A DNA stretch of 64,000 bases from Hyphomicrobiales bacterium (lineage in GTDB: Bacteria > Pseudomonadota > Alphaproteobacteria > Rhizobiales > Methyloligellaceae), in NCBI GenBank assembly GCA_021775555.1, contig JAJFHP010000073.1:1-64000 (forward strand), in the 5' to 3' direction. Positions 28,041-37,213 of this stretch are shown in pieces (the first letter of the stretch is position 1; every line of letters starts with the position of its first letter). The notes beneath the pieces are model-generated. The model was not told the DNA's origin, did no database searches, and saw only the letters and a program-made list of their open reading frames with translations. A program made the translations under genes and the position numbers.

Positions 28041-28766
28041 TTACGCCTGTACCGGCTTGAAGCCGGCGCGTCCGGACACCTTGTCACTCTGCAGCTTGTG
28101 GTCGGTGGCAAAGTCAGGCTGCTTGATAAATCGCATCATCGTGAACATCCCCAGTGGACGCAGCGAACGCGTATCTGTCAGCCGCAAACCACTATTGCCC
28201 AAAACCCGCTCGACGGGGAACACAGGCCGCCACCCAAGCGTGCTGGCCAAGGGCGCAAAAAGACGCTCGATAAACCCGCGAAAGCCCTCTTCCTGGCTGA
28301 AATGGTTGACCAGGACAACTTCTCCGCCCGGTGCGCATACCCGCTCCAACTCCCTCATAACCTGTTCCGGATCGGGCACCACCGTCAACACATACATGGC
28401 GACAACCGTGTCAAATTCCTCATCAGGGAATTCAAGCTTGCCGGCATCCATCTCGTACAGTGCGGTGACGTTTGTCAGGTCATGCTCGGCAACGCGGTCG
28501 CGCGCTTTTTTCAGCATATCGGGAGAAATATCGATACCGGTAATCTGCAAGTGGCTTCCATAGCGGGGAAGCGACAAGCCGGTACCCACACCAACTTCGA
28601 GCACGGAGCCCTTGTGCCGGTTGATGAGCTCAACCGCGTTGCGGCGGCCTGCCTCGACCAGCCGGCCGAATGTAATGTCGTAGACGGGCGCCCAACGCCG
28701 GTATGCCCGCTGCACGTCAAACAGGTCGATAACCGAACTGCCGATCTTTGAAGTCATTTCCTGCAT
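28041..28766 (-). CDS. pmtA: SAM-dependent methyltransferase, PmtA (phosphatidylethanolamine N-methyltransferase)-like
   Basis: This 241-residue class I methyltransferase has motif I VLEVGVGTGLSLP and GIDISPDML. The N-terminal RAYRRWAPVYDITFG segment is typical of the Rhodobacter-type phosphatidylethanolamine N-methyltransferases that make phosphatidylcholine. GGAAG before the ATG at 28766 supports this start over ATGs at 28787 or 28757. It stands alone next to mnmA. The phospholipid substrate is inferred from the family and could be a related lipid or quinone. Confidence 0.75.
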   Translation of the reverse strand: MQEMTSKIGSSVIDLFDVQRAYRRWAPVYDITFGRLVEAGRRNAVELINRHKGSVLEVGVGTGLSLPRYGSHLQITGIDISPDMLKKARDRVAEHDLTNVTALYEMDAGKLEFPDEEFDTVVAMYVLTVVPDPEQVMRELERVCAPGGEVVLVNHFSQEEGFRGFIERLFAPLASTLGWRPVFPVERVLGNSGLRLTDTRSLRPLGMFTMMRFIKQPDFATDHKLQSDKVSGRAGFKPVQA

Positions 28767-28858
28767 ATTTCTTCCGCTCCGGTACATACGGCAAATGTGT
28801 CGTCGGGGTTAACGGAGTTGGCCCCCTGCACCCACATGCCTAATATCTGACCCTGTTA

Positions 28859-30052
28859 CTAACTGACCGGCGTTGCCGCCTCGAGATCGCCTGCTCTGTG
28901 CTCCGCAATATCAGGCGAGAGCTGGTTCACCGGCTCCGCCCTGGTAATCCATCCTCCTCCCAGAATGCGGGTTCCATCATAGAACACACAGGCCTGACCG
29001 GGGGATACGCCATCTTCTCCCTCATGCAGATGTACAAAAGCAACGCCATCCTGATTCCGCAAGGTTGCTGCCTGAGGTGCACCGGTTGAGCGGATTTTTG
29101 CCTTCAATTCAAGTCCTTTTTGAGGAATTTTTTCAAAATCACCCTCGCCCAGCCAATTGAGGTCTCTCAGCCAGACCTTGGAAGAACGCAGGCTTTCACG
29201 TGGTCCCACAACTACCCGGCTGTGTTCAGCGTCCAGCCTGACAACAAAAAGTGGCTCGGATGCGGCAATGCCGAGACCGCGGCGCTGGCCAATCGTGTAA
29301 TTGATAATCCCGTCATGACGGCCGAGGACTTCACCATCCAATGCGACAATATCGCCGGGAAGCACAGCATCAGGGCGCAAACGTTGGATCACCTGGGAGT
29401 AACGCCCGGTGGGCACAAAACAGATGTCCTGGCTGTCGGATTTCTCCGCAACCTTGAGGCCGAATTTGTGCGCCAGCGCACGGGTCTCGGACTTCTTCAG
29501 GGACCCGAGAGGAAATCTCAGCAGTTCAAGCTGCTTGCGCGTGGTGGCAAACAAGAAATAACTCTGGTCGCGCTCCGAGTCGGCGGCGCCGTGCAGCTCC
29601 CAGCCGCCTGGTCCCAGCTTCGAGGAGATATAATGTCCGGTTGCGAGTGCCGCCGCGCCAAGCTCCCTGGCTGTCTTCAGCAAATCGTGAAACTTGATAT
29701 TCTGGTTGCAGGACACGCATGGCACCGGGGTTTCACCCGCGAGATAACTGTCGGCGAACTCCTCCATAACCGTGGATGCAAAGCGCTTCTCGTAATCGAG
29801 GACGTAATGGGGAATGTTCAGTTCCTCAGCCACCCGGCGGGCATCGTGGATGTCCTGCCCCGCGCAGCAACTGCCCTTGGCCTGAACGGCTTCGCCATGA
29901 TCATATAACTGCAATGTAATGCCAATAACATCATAGCCCTGCTCCTTAAGCAGGGCCGCGACAACAGAAGAATCGACGCCGCCGGACATGGCAACGACGA
30001 CTCGGGTGTCCTGTGGACGCCCCGGTAGGGACAAAGTGTTCAAACTGGACAT
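28859..30052 (-). CDS. mnmA: tRNA-specific 2-thiouridylase MnmA
   Basis: The 397-residue enzyme thiolates U34 of tRNAs for Glu, Gln and Lys. The N-terminal PP-loop [15 protein letters not shown] is present. The two catalytic cysteines are at [10 protein letters not shown] and [12 protein letters not shown], and the C-terminal beta-barrel RNA-binding region ends in [11 protein letters not shown]. The start [11 protein letters not shown] is preceded by a long upstream region containing no other clear gene. Identification is secure. Confidence 0.96.
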   Translation of the reverse strand: MSSLNTLSLPGRPQDTRVVVAMSGGVDSSVVAALLKEQGYDVIGITLQLYDHGEAVQAKGSCCAGQDIHDARRVAEELNIPHYVLDYEKRFASTVMEEFADSYLAGETPVPCVSCNQNIKFHDLLKTARELGAAALATGHYISSKLGPGGWELHGAADSERDQSYFLFATTRKQLELLRFPLGSLKKSETRALAHKFGLKVAEKSDSQDICFVPTGRYSQVIQRLRPDAVLPGDIVALDGEVLGRHDGIINYTIGQRRGLGIAASEPLFVVRLDAEHSRVVVGPRESLRSSKVWLRDLNWLGEGDFEKIPQKGLELKAKIRSTGAPQAATLRNQDGVAFVHLHEGEDGVSPGQACVFYDGTRILGGGWITRAEPVNQLSPDIAEHRAGDLEAATPVS

Positions 30053-30252
30053 GAAAATCCCAAGCCCGCCGTTATCGGAACGCCACTGTTAAATACCGGC
30101 ACCATGCCAGCCCGCCGCATTACTATCAGAACCCGCCGCGAGCCTGATGCGACAATCACATCCGCCACGCACTCAATTGCTGGTTTGATCAATTTATTAC
30201 CGCACGCGTCCCATATCAACCCGGTGCGTCCATTGGAACTGCATCAATTTTT

Positions 30253-30289
30253 CCCGGCAAAACTCGCCGCATCCCGGCAAAATCTGCCG
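30253..30289 (+). promoter_or_regulatory. Two tandem FlbD-type (ftr) enhancer sites
   Basis: CCCGGCAAAACTCGCCG (30253-30269) and CCCGGCAAAATCTGCCG (30273-30289) are near-identical imperfect inverted repeats, 20 bp apart. They agree with the ftr consensus reported for FlbD in Caulobacter as I recall it (CCCGGCARRAMYYGCCG). Site 1 matches fully and site 2 has one mismatch. They lie 85-125 bp upstream of the -24 element below, which is the usual enhancer distance. Confidence 0.7.
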
Positions 30290-30374
30290 GTCTATTGCAT
30301 TCCAAACTCGTTCTCGCCACCGTTTGAATTTATCTAACACATTGATATATTTTATTTTATTCCAATCCGGCAGT

Positions 30375-30391
30375 TTGGCCCGCGTCTTGCT
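30375..30391 (+). promoter_or_regulatory. Sigma-54 promoter before fliK
   Basis: TTGGC at -24 and TTGCT at -12 (TTGGCCCGCGTCTTGCT) have the exact GG-to-GC spacing of 12 bases required by sigma-54. The predicted start is about 30402, giving a 28-base leader to fliK. The promoter links fliK and flgD to the flbD activator encoded further downstream. Confidence 0.75.
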
Positions 30392-30429
30392 CGTAAAGGG
30401 TACGAAGTTCAAGTACCAGGCGTAATCAT

Positions 30430-31758
30430 ATGACTTCAATTGCTACATATCTCGCCTCTCTGACTGGCGCAGCTCCACAAGAAGGCCAAACGGCCACCCT
30501 GGCGAATGCGACGGGCGGAGTTGGTCTGTTTGCGGCATTGATTGAATCGTCAGACGCCACACAGGGAATTGAGGGCGAAACCGCACTTCTTCTCGACACA
30601 AACGGATTGCCGATCGTTGCAGAAATTGGACAATCAGAAAACGACGGCGCGGCACTAAGTGAAGCCCTGACACAGGGCTTGGACCTGCCCCAGGCTGGTG
30701 CGGATATCGAGGCAGAAATTATTGAGGGCGACGCGGCGCAAGCCGAGTTGCATCTGCCTGAAAACCAGATCACAGGTGAAGATCTCGAACTTCAGAACAC
30801 CCAATCGACTGGACAAAGAGACTTGTCCGAGCCCCAGGAAGAAGCAATTGCTGTGCCCGTGCTCCAAAAGGAAGCCGCTTCGTTTGAAGCAAGGCAGCAG
30901 ATTAATCAGACCCCGGGTGAAGGACGGCAAAGCAGCACAGGGCTTGAAAACGCTTTAGGGAAAGCTGGCCAAAAGGGCCAGGAAAACGGTTTGCAAGCTG
31001 CGCTGAGCCAGGCGGCCCAGGCTCGTGGCCAGGGCGAGAAGGGACAGTCCGCAGCAGCACAAGGTGGAAACAACACGGATGCACCGCGCAGCGAGGCTTC
31101 CCGCGCCAGTGATGAGACCACGGCCATCAAACCAGAGACCTCCCGGTCCGAATTTGCCCCGAAGAACACCGAAATCATCCAGCGGCTGATCAAGACCGGT
31201 AACGGACAGTCCACCATCCAAATTCAAGAGCGCACGGTCGGCGAGACCGCCGGCGTTTCCAGTCCCCCAACGCTTACGGTGAGCGTGCAGGCGCCAGTGG
31301 CTTCCCCCGGCCCGGCTTCGGCCACGCCTCACGTTCCCGTAAGCGCATTGGCGGTCCATATTGCCCAACAGGCGAGCAATGGCGCCAGACGTTTCGATAT
31401 CAGCCTCAATCCGCCGGAACTCGGCCGTATCGAGGTACGCCTTGACGTATCGCGTGAGGGTCAAGTCATGACCCATCTGGTCGTGGAGCGTTCCGAAACA
31501 CTTGATCTGCTGCAGCGTGATGCACGCCAGCTTGAACGCGCCCTTCAGAATGCCGGCCTCGATATGTCAGAAGACGGCATGAAGTTCTCGCTTAAGGATC
31601 AGGGCCTGGCCGAGGGTGGAGACGATGACTTCAACAATGGTGACGAAACAGGCAAACAGGCTGGAGGCGGCGAAGACGACCCCTCGCTAATTCCCGACGA
31701 CGCTATGCCGCCTCCAACCCGATACATGGCCACGTCCGGCCTCGACATTCGAATTTAG
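30430..31758 (+). CDS. fliK: Flagellar hook-length control protein FliK
   Basis: The 442-residue protein has a long, polar, Gln/Glu-rich N-terminal part of low complexity. The C-terminal Flg_hook domain (about residues 310-385) shows FDISLNPPELGRIEVRLDVSREG and LERALQNAGL. It measures hook length and switches export specificity in the cytoplasm and export channel. It is transcribed from the sigma-54 promoter upstream and is followed after 15 bases by flgD. Confidence 0.9.
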   Translation: MTSIATYLASLTGAAPQEGQTATLANATGGVGLFAALIESSDATQGIEGETALLLDTNGLPIVAEIGQSENDGAALSEALTQGLDLPQAGADIEAEIIEGDAAQAELHLPENQITGEDLELQNTQSTGQRDLSEPQEEAIAVPVLQKEAASFEARQQINQTPGEGRQSSTGLENALGKAGQKGQENGLQAALSQAAQARGQGEKGQSAAAQGGNNTDAPRSEASRASDETTAIKPETSRSEFAPKNTEIIQRLIKTGNGQSTIQIQERTVGETAGVSSPPTLTVSVQAPVASPGPASATPHVPVSALAVHIAQQASNGARRFDISLNPPELGRIEVRLDVSREGQVMTHLVVERSETLDLLQRDARQLERALQNAGLDMSEDGMKFSLKDQGLAEGGDDDFNNGDETGKQAGGGEDDPSLIPDDAMPPPTRYMATSGLDIRI

Positions 31759-31773
31759 GGAGACCCGACCGAT

Positions 31774-32475
31774 ATGGTTGAAATCAGCCCATATTCCGCA
31801 CTTTCAAACCTCGGGCGCTCAAGCACCGACCGCCAGTCCATTGCAGAAGATTTTGATACGTTCCTGAGTCTGCTAACAACACAGCTGAAAAACCAGAGTC
31901 CGCTGGACCCGCTGGACACCAGCGAGTTTACCCAACAACTCGTGCAGTTCACCGAGGTTGAACAGACCGTCAAGCAGAATGAAAGCCTTGAAAAACTCAT
32001 TCAGCTTTCAGCTGCCAACACCATCACCAATATTGTGGGTTTCCTTGGCGGTGAAGTCACCCTGGCCGGGAACAGTGCTGAATTCAAGAACGGCTCTGCA
32101 ACCTGGAATTTCGATCTCGCCCAGGCGGCTGACAACGCCACTATCACTATCAGCGATTCAAATGGCGTACCTGTCTTCACCAACAGCGGTCCTACCCCGG
32201 CTGGCAACAATACCTTTATTTGGGACGGCGCCACCACGAATGGAGTACCGGCAAAAGAAGGCAACTACACAATCTCCATCTCCGCAGTCGATAACACTGG
32301 AACGGCCATCGGAGTTAAAACGGAAATCGTTGGCCTTGTTGATGGGATCAATTTCGACGGCGATGAGCCGAAACTAATGATTGGCAATCATGAATTTGGC
32401 TTGGACGAGATCACATCTGTGAAGCTGCCGAATACACCCTCGACCGCTTCAGACAAATCGTCAGATGATACGTAA
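31774..32475 (+). CDS. flgD: Flagellar hook assembly protein FlgD
   Basis: The 233-residue hook-capping protein shows the conserved N-terminal segment FLSLLTTQLKNQSPLDPLDTSEFTQQLVQF. FlgD-type beta domains follow (TFIWDGATTNGVPAKEGNYTISI). It caps the growing hook in the periplasm and outside the cell and is lost after assembly. It is cotranscribed with fliK. No hook-protein gene flgE follows in this window. Confidence 0.94.
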   Translation: MVEISPYSALSNLGRSSTDRQSIAEDFDTFLSLLTTQLKNQSPLDPLDTSEFTQQLVQFTEVEQTVKQNESLEKLIQLSAANTITNIVGFLGGEVTLAGNSAEFKNGSATWNFDLAQAADNATITISDSNGVPVFTNSGPTPAGNNTFIWDGATTNGVPAKEGNYTISISAVDNTGTAIGVKTEIVGLVDGINFDGDEPKLMIGNHEFGLDEITSVKLPNTPSTASDKSSDDT

Positions 32476-32626
32476 AGAGACAGGAACCGATTCCAATGCC
32501 TCCTAAAGCACTCGATACAAATATAAAATCTGAGAATAAAGCATCTGAACTCCTCAACCTGACTTGACCGAACAAATTGGGTGCATTTCCTCGATCTAGA
32601 ATCTTACTTCCCATTAACCCTCCACC

Positions 32627-32641
32627 TTAGGCAAATCTTAA
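32627..32641 (+). promoter_or_regulatory. Candidate CtrA box before sciP
   Basis: TTAGGCAAATCTTAA has the CtrA form TTAA-N7-TTAA with one mismatch in the first half. It is 49 bases upstream of the sciP start. SciP is a CtrA-dependent gene in Caulobacter, which supports the assignment, but the box is short and could arise by chance. Confidence 0.45.
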
Positions 32642-32689
32642 ACGTGCTCGGGTACTCTCACGTGGAATTGGGTCACGTGTAAGAGTATC

Positions 32690-32965
32690 ATGACAGAGCA
32701 TTACAGGCCGCGCGTAAGATATGTAATTGGGCCAGATGGCAGTCCGTTGACGATTGCCGATCTTCCTCCTCAAAATACCAAGCGTTGGGTTATCCGCCGC
32801 AAGGCTGAGGTCGTTGCCGCGGTAAGGGGTGGATTATTGAGCCTTGATGAAGCCTGCGAGCGATATACGCTCACGGTGGATGAGTTCCTGAGTTGGCAAC
32901 GCTCAATCGACAGGCATGGCCTGGCGGGGCTTCGCGCCACACGCATCCAGGACTACCGTCAATAA
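32690..32965 (+). CDS. sciP: CtrA-inhibitor SciP (DUF1153)
   Basis: The 91-residue protein has the DUF1153 sequence: RYVIGPDGSPLTIADLPP, TKRWVIRRKAEVVAAVRGGLL and DEACERYTLTVDEFLSWQRSID. In Caulobacter, SciP binds CtrA and blocks activation of CtrA-dependent promoters, including flagellar ones, in G1. Placement directly upstream of the fliF operon fits that role. The C-terminal half is a helix-turn-helix of the transposase-like type. Confidence 0.93.
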   Translation: MTEHYRPRVRYVIGPDGSPLTIADLPPQNTKRWVIRRKAEVVAAVRGGLLSLDEACERYTLTVDEFLSWQRSIDRHGLAGLRATRIQDYRQ

Positions 32966-33129
32966 ATCATTGCATTACAATGTCTTAAACTCAATCGCCG
33001 CTTGCTCACGCTAGCGGTGAAATTGCGTTTGGCGTGTGGCCCGCCCCGGCCTGCATGCACACATTCTTGCCGTTCCCGCATGTTCGGGCGTCTCGTTCCG
33101 ATAATTTATGTTCGTAAAAACTTCTCCGG

Positions 33130-33144
33130 TTAATCATCTGTTTA
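33130..33144 (+). promoter_or_regulatory. Candidate CtrA box before fliF
   Basis: TTAATCATCTGTTTA matches TTAA-N7-TTAA with one mismatch in the second half. It lies 121 bases upstream of the fliF start, in the intergenic region where Caulobacter has a CtrA-dependent class II promoter. A true promoter cannot be confirmed by eye. Confidence 0.4.
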
Positions 33145-33264
33145 GGACTAACTGGGTAATTTTTGCCTACTCGCACGAAACATGGTGAACGGCGGGTTAA
33201 GGCATGTGCCTCGATTGGGCACTCCGCCACCCGGTTCACTGCCAGCAATAAGGAATGAGCAAGG

Positions 33265-34923
33265 GTGAACAGCGTTACAGAATTCGTGAAAGCTCTCGGA
33301 CCCGCCAGATTGGCAGCCATGGGAGCAGTCGCTGCGGGACTGATCGGCTTCTTCGTCTTCCTGATGCTGCGCTTTACCCAGCCACAGCTCGCGGTGCTGT
33401 TTACTGAGCTCACCTTCGATGACTCGCTTCAGGTCGTAAAGAAGCTGGAAGGCATGAACATCCCTCATGAGATTCGCCAGGACGGATCCATTATCATGGC
33501 GCCGAAGGAACAGGTGTTGCGCCTCAGAATGGAGATGGCGGAAAGCGGCCTGCCAGCTGGCGGATCGGTGGGTTATGAAATTTTCGACAAGTCAGACACC
33601 CTGGGCGCAACGAGTTTTGTTCAGAATATCAATCGAGTGCGCGCCATCGAAGGTGAACTGGTACGCACCATACGTTCGCTGCAAAAGGTCATCATGGCGC
33701 GCGTTCATCTTGTGCTGCCCAAGCGCGAATTGTTCTCACGCGATGCGCGCGAACCATCAGCTTCCATAGTCATCAAATCGCGCGGAAAACTGGATGGAGG
33801 ACAGATCAAGGCCATTCAGCACTTGGCGGCCTCTGCCGTCGACGGACTCAAACCCAGCCGGGTATCAATAGTTGATGAATCGGGACGCTTGCTAGCCTCT
33901 GGACGCGGAGATGGACCCCAGGCCGGCGGGGGAGAACTCGAAGAACGCAACCGGGTGGTTGAGCGTAGGATGCGTAATGAGGTCGAGGAAATCGTCGCCA
34001 GCATCGTCGGCGAAGGACGCGTGCGCGTGCGCGTATCAGCAGAGATGGATTACTCCAAGATCACTGAAACAACGGATGTTTTCGATCCGGAGGGTAGAGT
34101 GGTCCGCTCAACACAAACGCGTGAGGAAAGTTCCAACGCCTCTACGCCAACTGGTGATGAAAGCGTTTCGGTTGGAAACGAATTGCCTGCGGCCAATGGT
34201 GAATCTGGCGGCGCGGGCAGTCAGCAGGAAAATTCCAACAAGAACGAAGAAGTCGTCAATTACGAAATTTCCCGCACAACCAAGACCGAGGTCGCGGAAG
34301 GCGGTCGCGTCAAGCGTCTCTCCGTTGCGGTTCTTGTCGATGGCATCTACCAGAAGAATGCCGGTGGCGCGATAAAGTACAGCCCACGGCCAAAAGCACA
34401 AATCGATCAGATCAAGGCGCTTGTGAGCTCGGCTATTGGCTTCAGCAAAGATCGTGGAGATCAGGTGCAGGTTGTCAATCTGCGGTTTGCCGAAGTTCAG
34501 GAGCCAGCGCTCGCCGATGGCAGCTCGCAGGGGTGGCTCGACTCGATAATGTCGATGTCGAAAGCCGATATTTTCACCATCGCCGAACTGACGGTGATCG
34601 GCCTCATGTCGCTTCTTGTCCTGTTGCTGGTGGTTCGCCCACTGGTGCGGCGAATCCTCTCACCGGAAGGCACAGCCCCTCAAATGGGGGCATTGACGGC
34701 CGAGGGCACTATCGCTGCTGACGGCACGCCCCTTCTCACCGGGCCTAATGGCGAAGAGCTGGCGCTTCCTGCACCGCGCAACCAGACGTCAGAAGCTCTC
34801 GATAGTGCACGCGCTGTTGGCGATGTTCAGGCCAAGGCCGTGGAAGACGTGGGCGAGACCGTAAAAAACAATCCGGAAGAGGCGGTTTCGATCGTTCGCG
34901 ACTGGATTCAGAAAACAGCTTAA
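33265..34923 (+). CDS. fliF: Flagellar MS-ring protein FliF
   Basis: The 552-residue inner-membrane ring protein has a first transmembrane segment (about residues 17-37). YscJ/FliF domains follow (FTELTFDD, GSVGYEIFDKSD, VRAIEGELVRTI, RVHLVLPKRELF, PSASIVIKSRG). A polar loop and a second transmembrane segment (about 437-458) come next, and the C-terminal tail binds FliG. The GTG start at 33265 is preceded by AGGAATGAGCAAGG. It opens the operon fliF-fliG-fliH-fliN-flbD, the Caulobacter order. Confidence 0.96.
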   Translation: MNSVTEFVKALGPARLAAMGAVAAGLIGFFVFLMLRFTQPQLAVLFTELTFDDSLQVVKKLEGMNIPHEIRQDGSIIMAPKEQVLRLRMEMAESGLPAGGSVGYEIFDKSDTLGATSFVQNINRVRAIEGELVRTIRSLQKVIMARVHLVLPKRELFSRDAREPSASIVIKSRGKLDGGQIKAIQHLAASAVDGLKPSRVSIVDESGRLLASGRGDGPQAGGGELEERNRVVERRMRNEVEEIVASIVGEGRVRVRVSAEMDYSKITETTDVFDPEGRVVRSTQTREESSNASTPTGDESVSVGNELPAANGESGGAGSQQENSNKNEEVVNYEISRTTKTEVAEGGRVKRLSVAVLVDGIYQKNAGGAIKYSPRPKAQIDQIKALVSSAIGFSKDRGDQVQVVNLRFAEVQEPALADGSSQGWLDSIMSMSKADIFTIAELTVIGLMSLLVLLLVVRPLVRRILSPEGTAPQMGALTAEGTIAADGTPLLTGPNGEELALPAPRNQTSEALDSARAVGDVQAKAVEDVGETVKNNPEEAVSIVRDWIQKTA

Positions 34924-34937
34924 GGCAGTAAGAAAAC

Positions 34938-36020
34938 ATGGCAACGCCGGCAGTAAACATTGAAGAAGTCCTGGAACAGGGCCGATCACAACAGGCCGAG
35001 AGCTCTGAGACACAAGCTGATGTCAGCGTCCTTTCTGGTCCACAAAAAGCCGCTGCCCTGCTGCTGGCGCTTGGTTCGGAATGGGGAGCGCCCATCTGGA
35101 AGGAATTGAGCGATGACGAGGTCGTTTCGGTATCTGTTGCCATGTCTGATCTTGGCAACGTGACCAACGAACAGACCCAAGCCCTGCTGATGGATTTTAT
35201 CTCGCAAATGTCGCTGGCCGGAGCGTTGCTTGGCACAGCATCGTCAACGGAGCGCTTGCTGGCCGAATATCTCCCGCCGGACCGGCTGACCAGCATCATG
35301 GAAGAAATTCGCGGCCCGGCAGGGCGCAACATGTGGGAAAAGCTCTCCAACGTGCAACCGACCGTCCTAGCCAACTACCTGAAGAATGAATACCCGCAAA
35401 CAGTGGCCGTAGTGTTGTCGAAAATATCCTGCGATCACGCCGCCGGTGTTTTGTCCTTGCTGCCGGAGGAATTTTCCATGGAGGTGGTGCACAGGATACT
35501 CGGAATGGGCTCGGTCCAGCGCGATGTTCTGGAGAAAATCGAGCATACCCTTCGCAGTGAATTCATTTCCAATCTTTCGCAGACGCGCCAGCGTGATGCC
35601 CACGAAATGATGGCAGAGATTTTCAACAGTTTCGACCGGCAGACCGAAGGCCGTATTCTGTCATCATTGGAAGAAACTGACTGGGATTCAGCCGAACGCA
35701 TCAAAACACTGATGTTCACCTTCGAGGACCTGACCAAGCTGGACAAGGGAGGCGCGCAGATATTGCTGCGCAATGTCGAGCAGGACGTCCTGTTGCTCGC
35801 CATGAAGGGTGCAAACGACGACGCCCGCGAATTCTTCTTCTCGAACATGTCAGAGCGCGCCGGCAAGATGTTGCGTGATGATCTTGAAGTCATGGGCCCT
35901 GTGCGCCTGAAGGACGTGGACGAGGCACAATCGAAAATGACCGGTGCGGCTAAAGACCTGGCCGCAAAGGGTGAAATCGTCATCACCAAGACCGGTGGCG
36001 ACGACGAACTGGTTTACTAG
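34938..36020 (+). CDS. fliG: Flagellar motor switch protein FliG
   Basis: The 360-residue switch protein has the N-terminal FliF-binding domain starting SGPQKAAALLLALG. The middle domain shows NEYPQTVAVVLSKI (usual EHPQ replaced by EYPQ) and a GxGxVxR-like turn. The C-terminal torque-generating domain shows FTFEDLTKLDKGGAQILLRNV with DNE-type charged residues, MKGANDDAREFFFSNMSERAGKMLRDDLE. It sits 14 bases after fliF. Confidence 0.95.
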   Translation: MATPAVNIEEVLEQGRSQQAESSETQADVSVLSGPQKAAALLLALGSEWGAPIWKELSDDEVVSVSVAMSDLGNVTNEQTQALLMDFISQMSLAGALLGTASSTERLLAEYLPPDRLTSIMEEIRGPAGRNMWEKLSNVQPTVLANYLKNEYPQTVAVVLSKISCDHAAGVLSLLPEEFSMEVVHRILGMGSVQRDVLEKIEHTLRSEFISNLSQTRQRDAHEMMAEIFNSFDRQTEGRILSSLEETDWDSAERIKTLMFTFEDLTKLDKGGAQILLRNVEQDVLLLAMKGANDDAREFFFSNMSERAGKMLRDDLEVMGPVRLKDVDEAQSKMTGAAKDLAAKGEIVITKTGGDDELVY

Positions 36021-36027
36021 GAAACAG

Positions 36028-36786
36028 ATGGCTGAAGCTGCACCATATATGTTCGACCGCTCGTTCGATGCTCCCGTAAAGGGCTCCGAACCGGAAGAGG
36101 TCGTTGCCGCCCGCAAATTGAAGGAAGAGTGGGATCGCAAGATGGCCGAAGCCTGCTGCTCCGCCTTCGAAGAAGGCCAGGCTGAAGGCCAGGCGGAAAC
36201 GCTCAAGGGCATCGAAGAGGCGACCCGGGCAGAAACCGGCGGGCTGCTGGAAAGCGCGCAAAGGTTGCTGGGAAGCGTGGAGCAAGAGTGCAACCACATC
36301 CGCCAGGACGCAATAAAACTGGCAGCGATGACCGCCAACCTGCTGGCCGAAGAGCTGATTGCGCGAACGCCTTCTCTCAATCTTGAAAAGCTTTTTACCG
36401 AGGCCCTGGAACATCTGGACGACGCCCCGCATATCGCCCTCACCGTAAATGACACGCTCGCCGAGGGCGTACAGAAAAATGTGACAACGATTGCAGCGGA
36501 TCGCGGTTTCACAGGGAAAATCGTCGTACTCGGCGACCCTGAAACCAAAAAGGGCGACTGCTCACTGCAATGGGCAGATGGTGGTATCTCTCTCAATTTT
36601 GAAAAAACCAGCAATGAGATTTCCCGGCTCGTGCGACGTCACCTCGACAGGCTGAGTACCAGCACAAGTAAGCCCGTCCCGGCGCCACTGCCGGAGGACA
36701 AGGCCGTATTGGCGCCGACGCCTCAAAGCAAATCAGAAACTGAACCCGTATCCGAGACTGTAACCGGACCAGGAGAGACGAGATGA
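36028..36786 (+). CDS. fliH: FliH/FlbE-type flagellar assembly protein
   Basis: The 252-residue protein has a helical middle (WDRKMAEACCSAFEEGQAEGQAETLKGI) and a C-terminal FliH-like domain with LLAEELIARTPSLNLEKLFTEALEHL. FliH regulates the FliI export ATPase at the base of the export apparatus. The ATG at 36028 follows AGGAAAC closely; the open frame extends further upstream inside fliG but has no better start. Its stop overlaps fliN as ATGA. In Caulobacter the equivalent is called FlbE. Confidence 0.85.
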   Translation: MAEAAPYMFDRSFDAPVKGSEPEEVVAARKLKEEWDRKMAEACCSAFEEGQAEGQAETLKGIEEATRAETGGLLESAQRLLGSVEQECNHIRQDAIKLAAMTANLLAEELIARTPSLNLEKLFTEALEHLDDAPHIALTVNDTLAEGVQKNVTTIAADRGFTGKIVVLGDPETKKGDCSLQWADGGISLNFEKTSNEISRLVRRHLDRLSTSTSKPVPAPLPEDKAVLAPTPQSKSETEPVSETVTGPGETR

Positions 36787-37163
36787 GTGAAGAGACAGAC
36801 GTCGAAGACGTCGATCTCACCGACTTTTCGCAACAGGAAAAGCCGAGCGAACCTGCTGCGGAAAACAACGCAACACCGGAGGATGCGCCAGCGCACGTCG
36901 ACGATGAAAATCGGACTGCCGGCGACCTGGAAGCTGTATTCGACGTGCCCGTCAACATCACCGCGGTGCTTGGACGAACCAATATGGAAGTCGCGGATTT
37001 GCTGAAGCTGGATGCAGGAGACGTGGTGGAACTTGACCGCAAGGTCGGTGAAGCCATCGACATCTTCGTAAACAACCGGCTGGTGGCGCGCGGCGAAGTT
37101 GTGCTGGTTGAAGACCGGCTTGGCGTGACCATGACAGAAATCATCAAAGGTAACGCATACTAG
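36783..37163 (+). CDS. fliN: Flagellar motor switch protein FliN
   Basis: The 126-residue protein has a short acidic N-terminus and a C-terminal SpoA domain (about residues 50-122): [23 protein letters not shown], then [19 protein letters not shown] and [18 protein letters not shown]. It forms the cytoplasmic C-ring with FliM and FliG. It overlaps fliH by four bases and is followed by flbD. Confidence 0.95.
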   Translation: MSEETDVEDVDLTDFSQQEKPSEPAAENNATPEDAPAHVDDENRTAGDLEAVFDVPVNITAVLGRTNMEVADLLKLDAGDVVELDRKVGEAIDIFVNNRLVARGEVVLVEDRLGVTMTEIIKGNAY

Positions 37164-37213
37164 AGTCTGCGATGGCAGCGCCAAGGCGCACCAGACGCGA
37201 TAGGAGAGACACA

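Noticed and set aside
30104-30337. A 77-residue plus-strand frame upstream of fliK
   Set aside because: It covers the FlbD-type sites, has no ribosome site or protein features, and ends before the sigma-54 promoter; it is noncoding.
33037-33055. GC-rich TTGGC...GC pattern as a sigma-54 promoter for fliF
   Set aside because: The -12 element lacks TTGC (it reads CCGC), so it does not fit, and fliF is expected to be CtrA-dependent.
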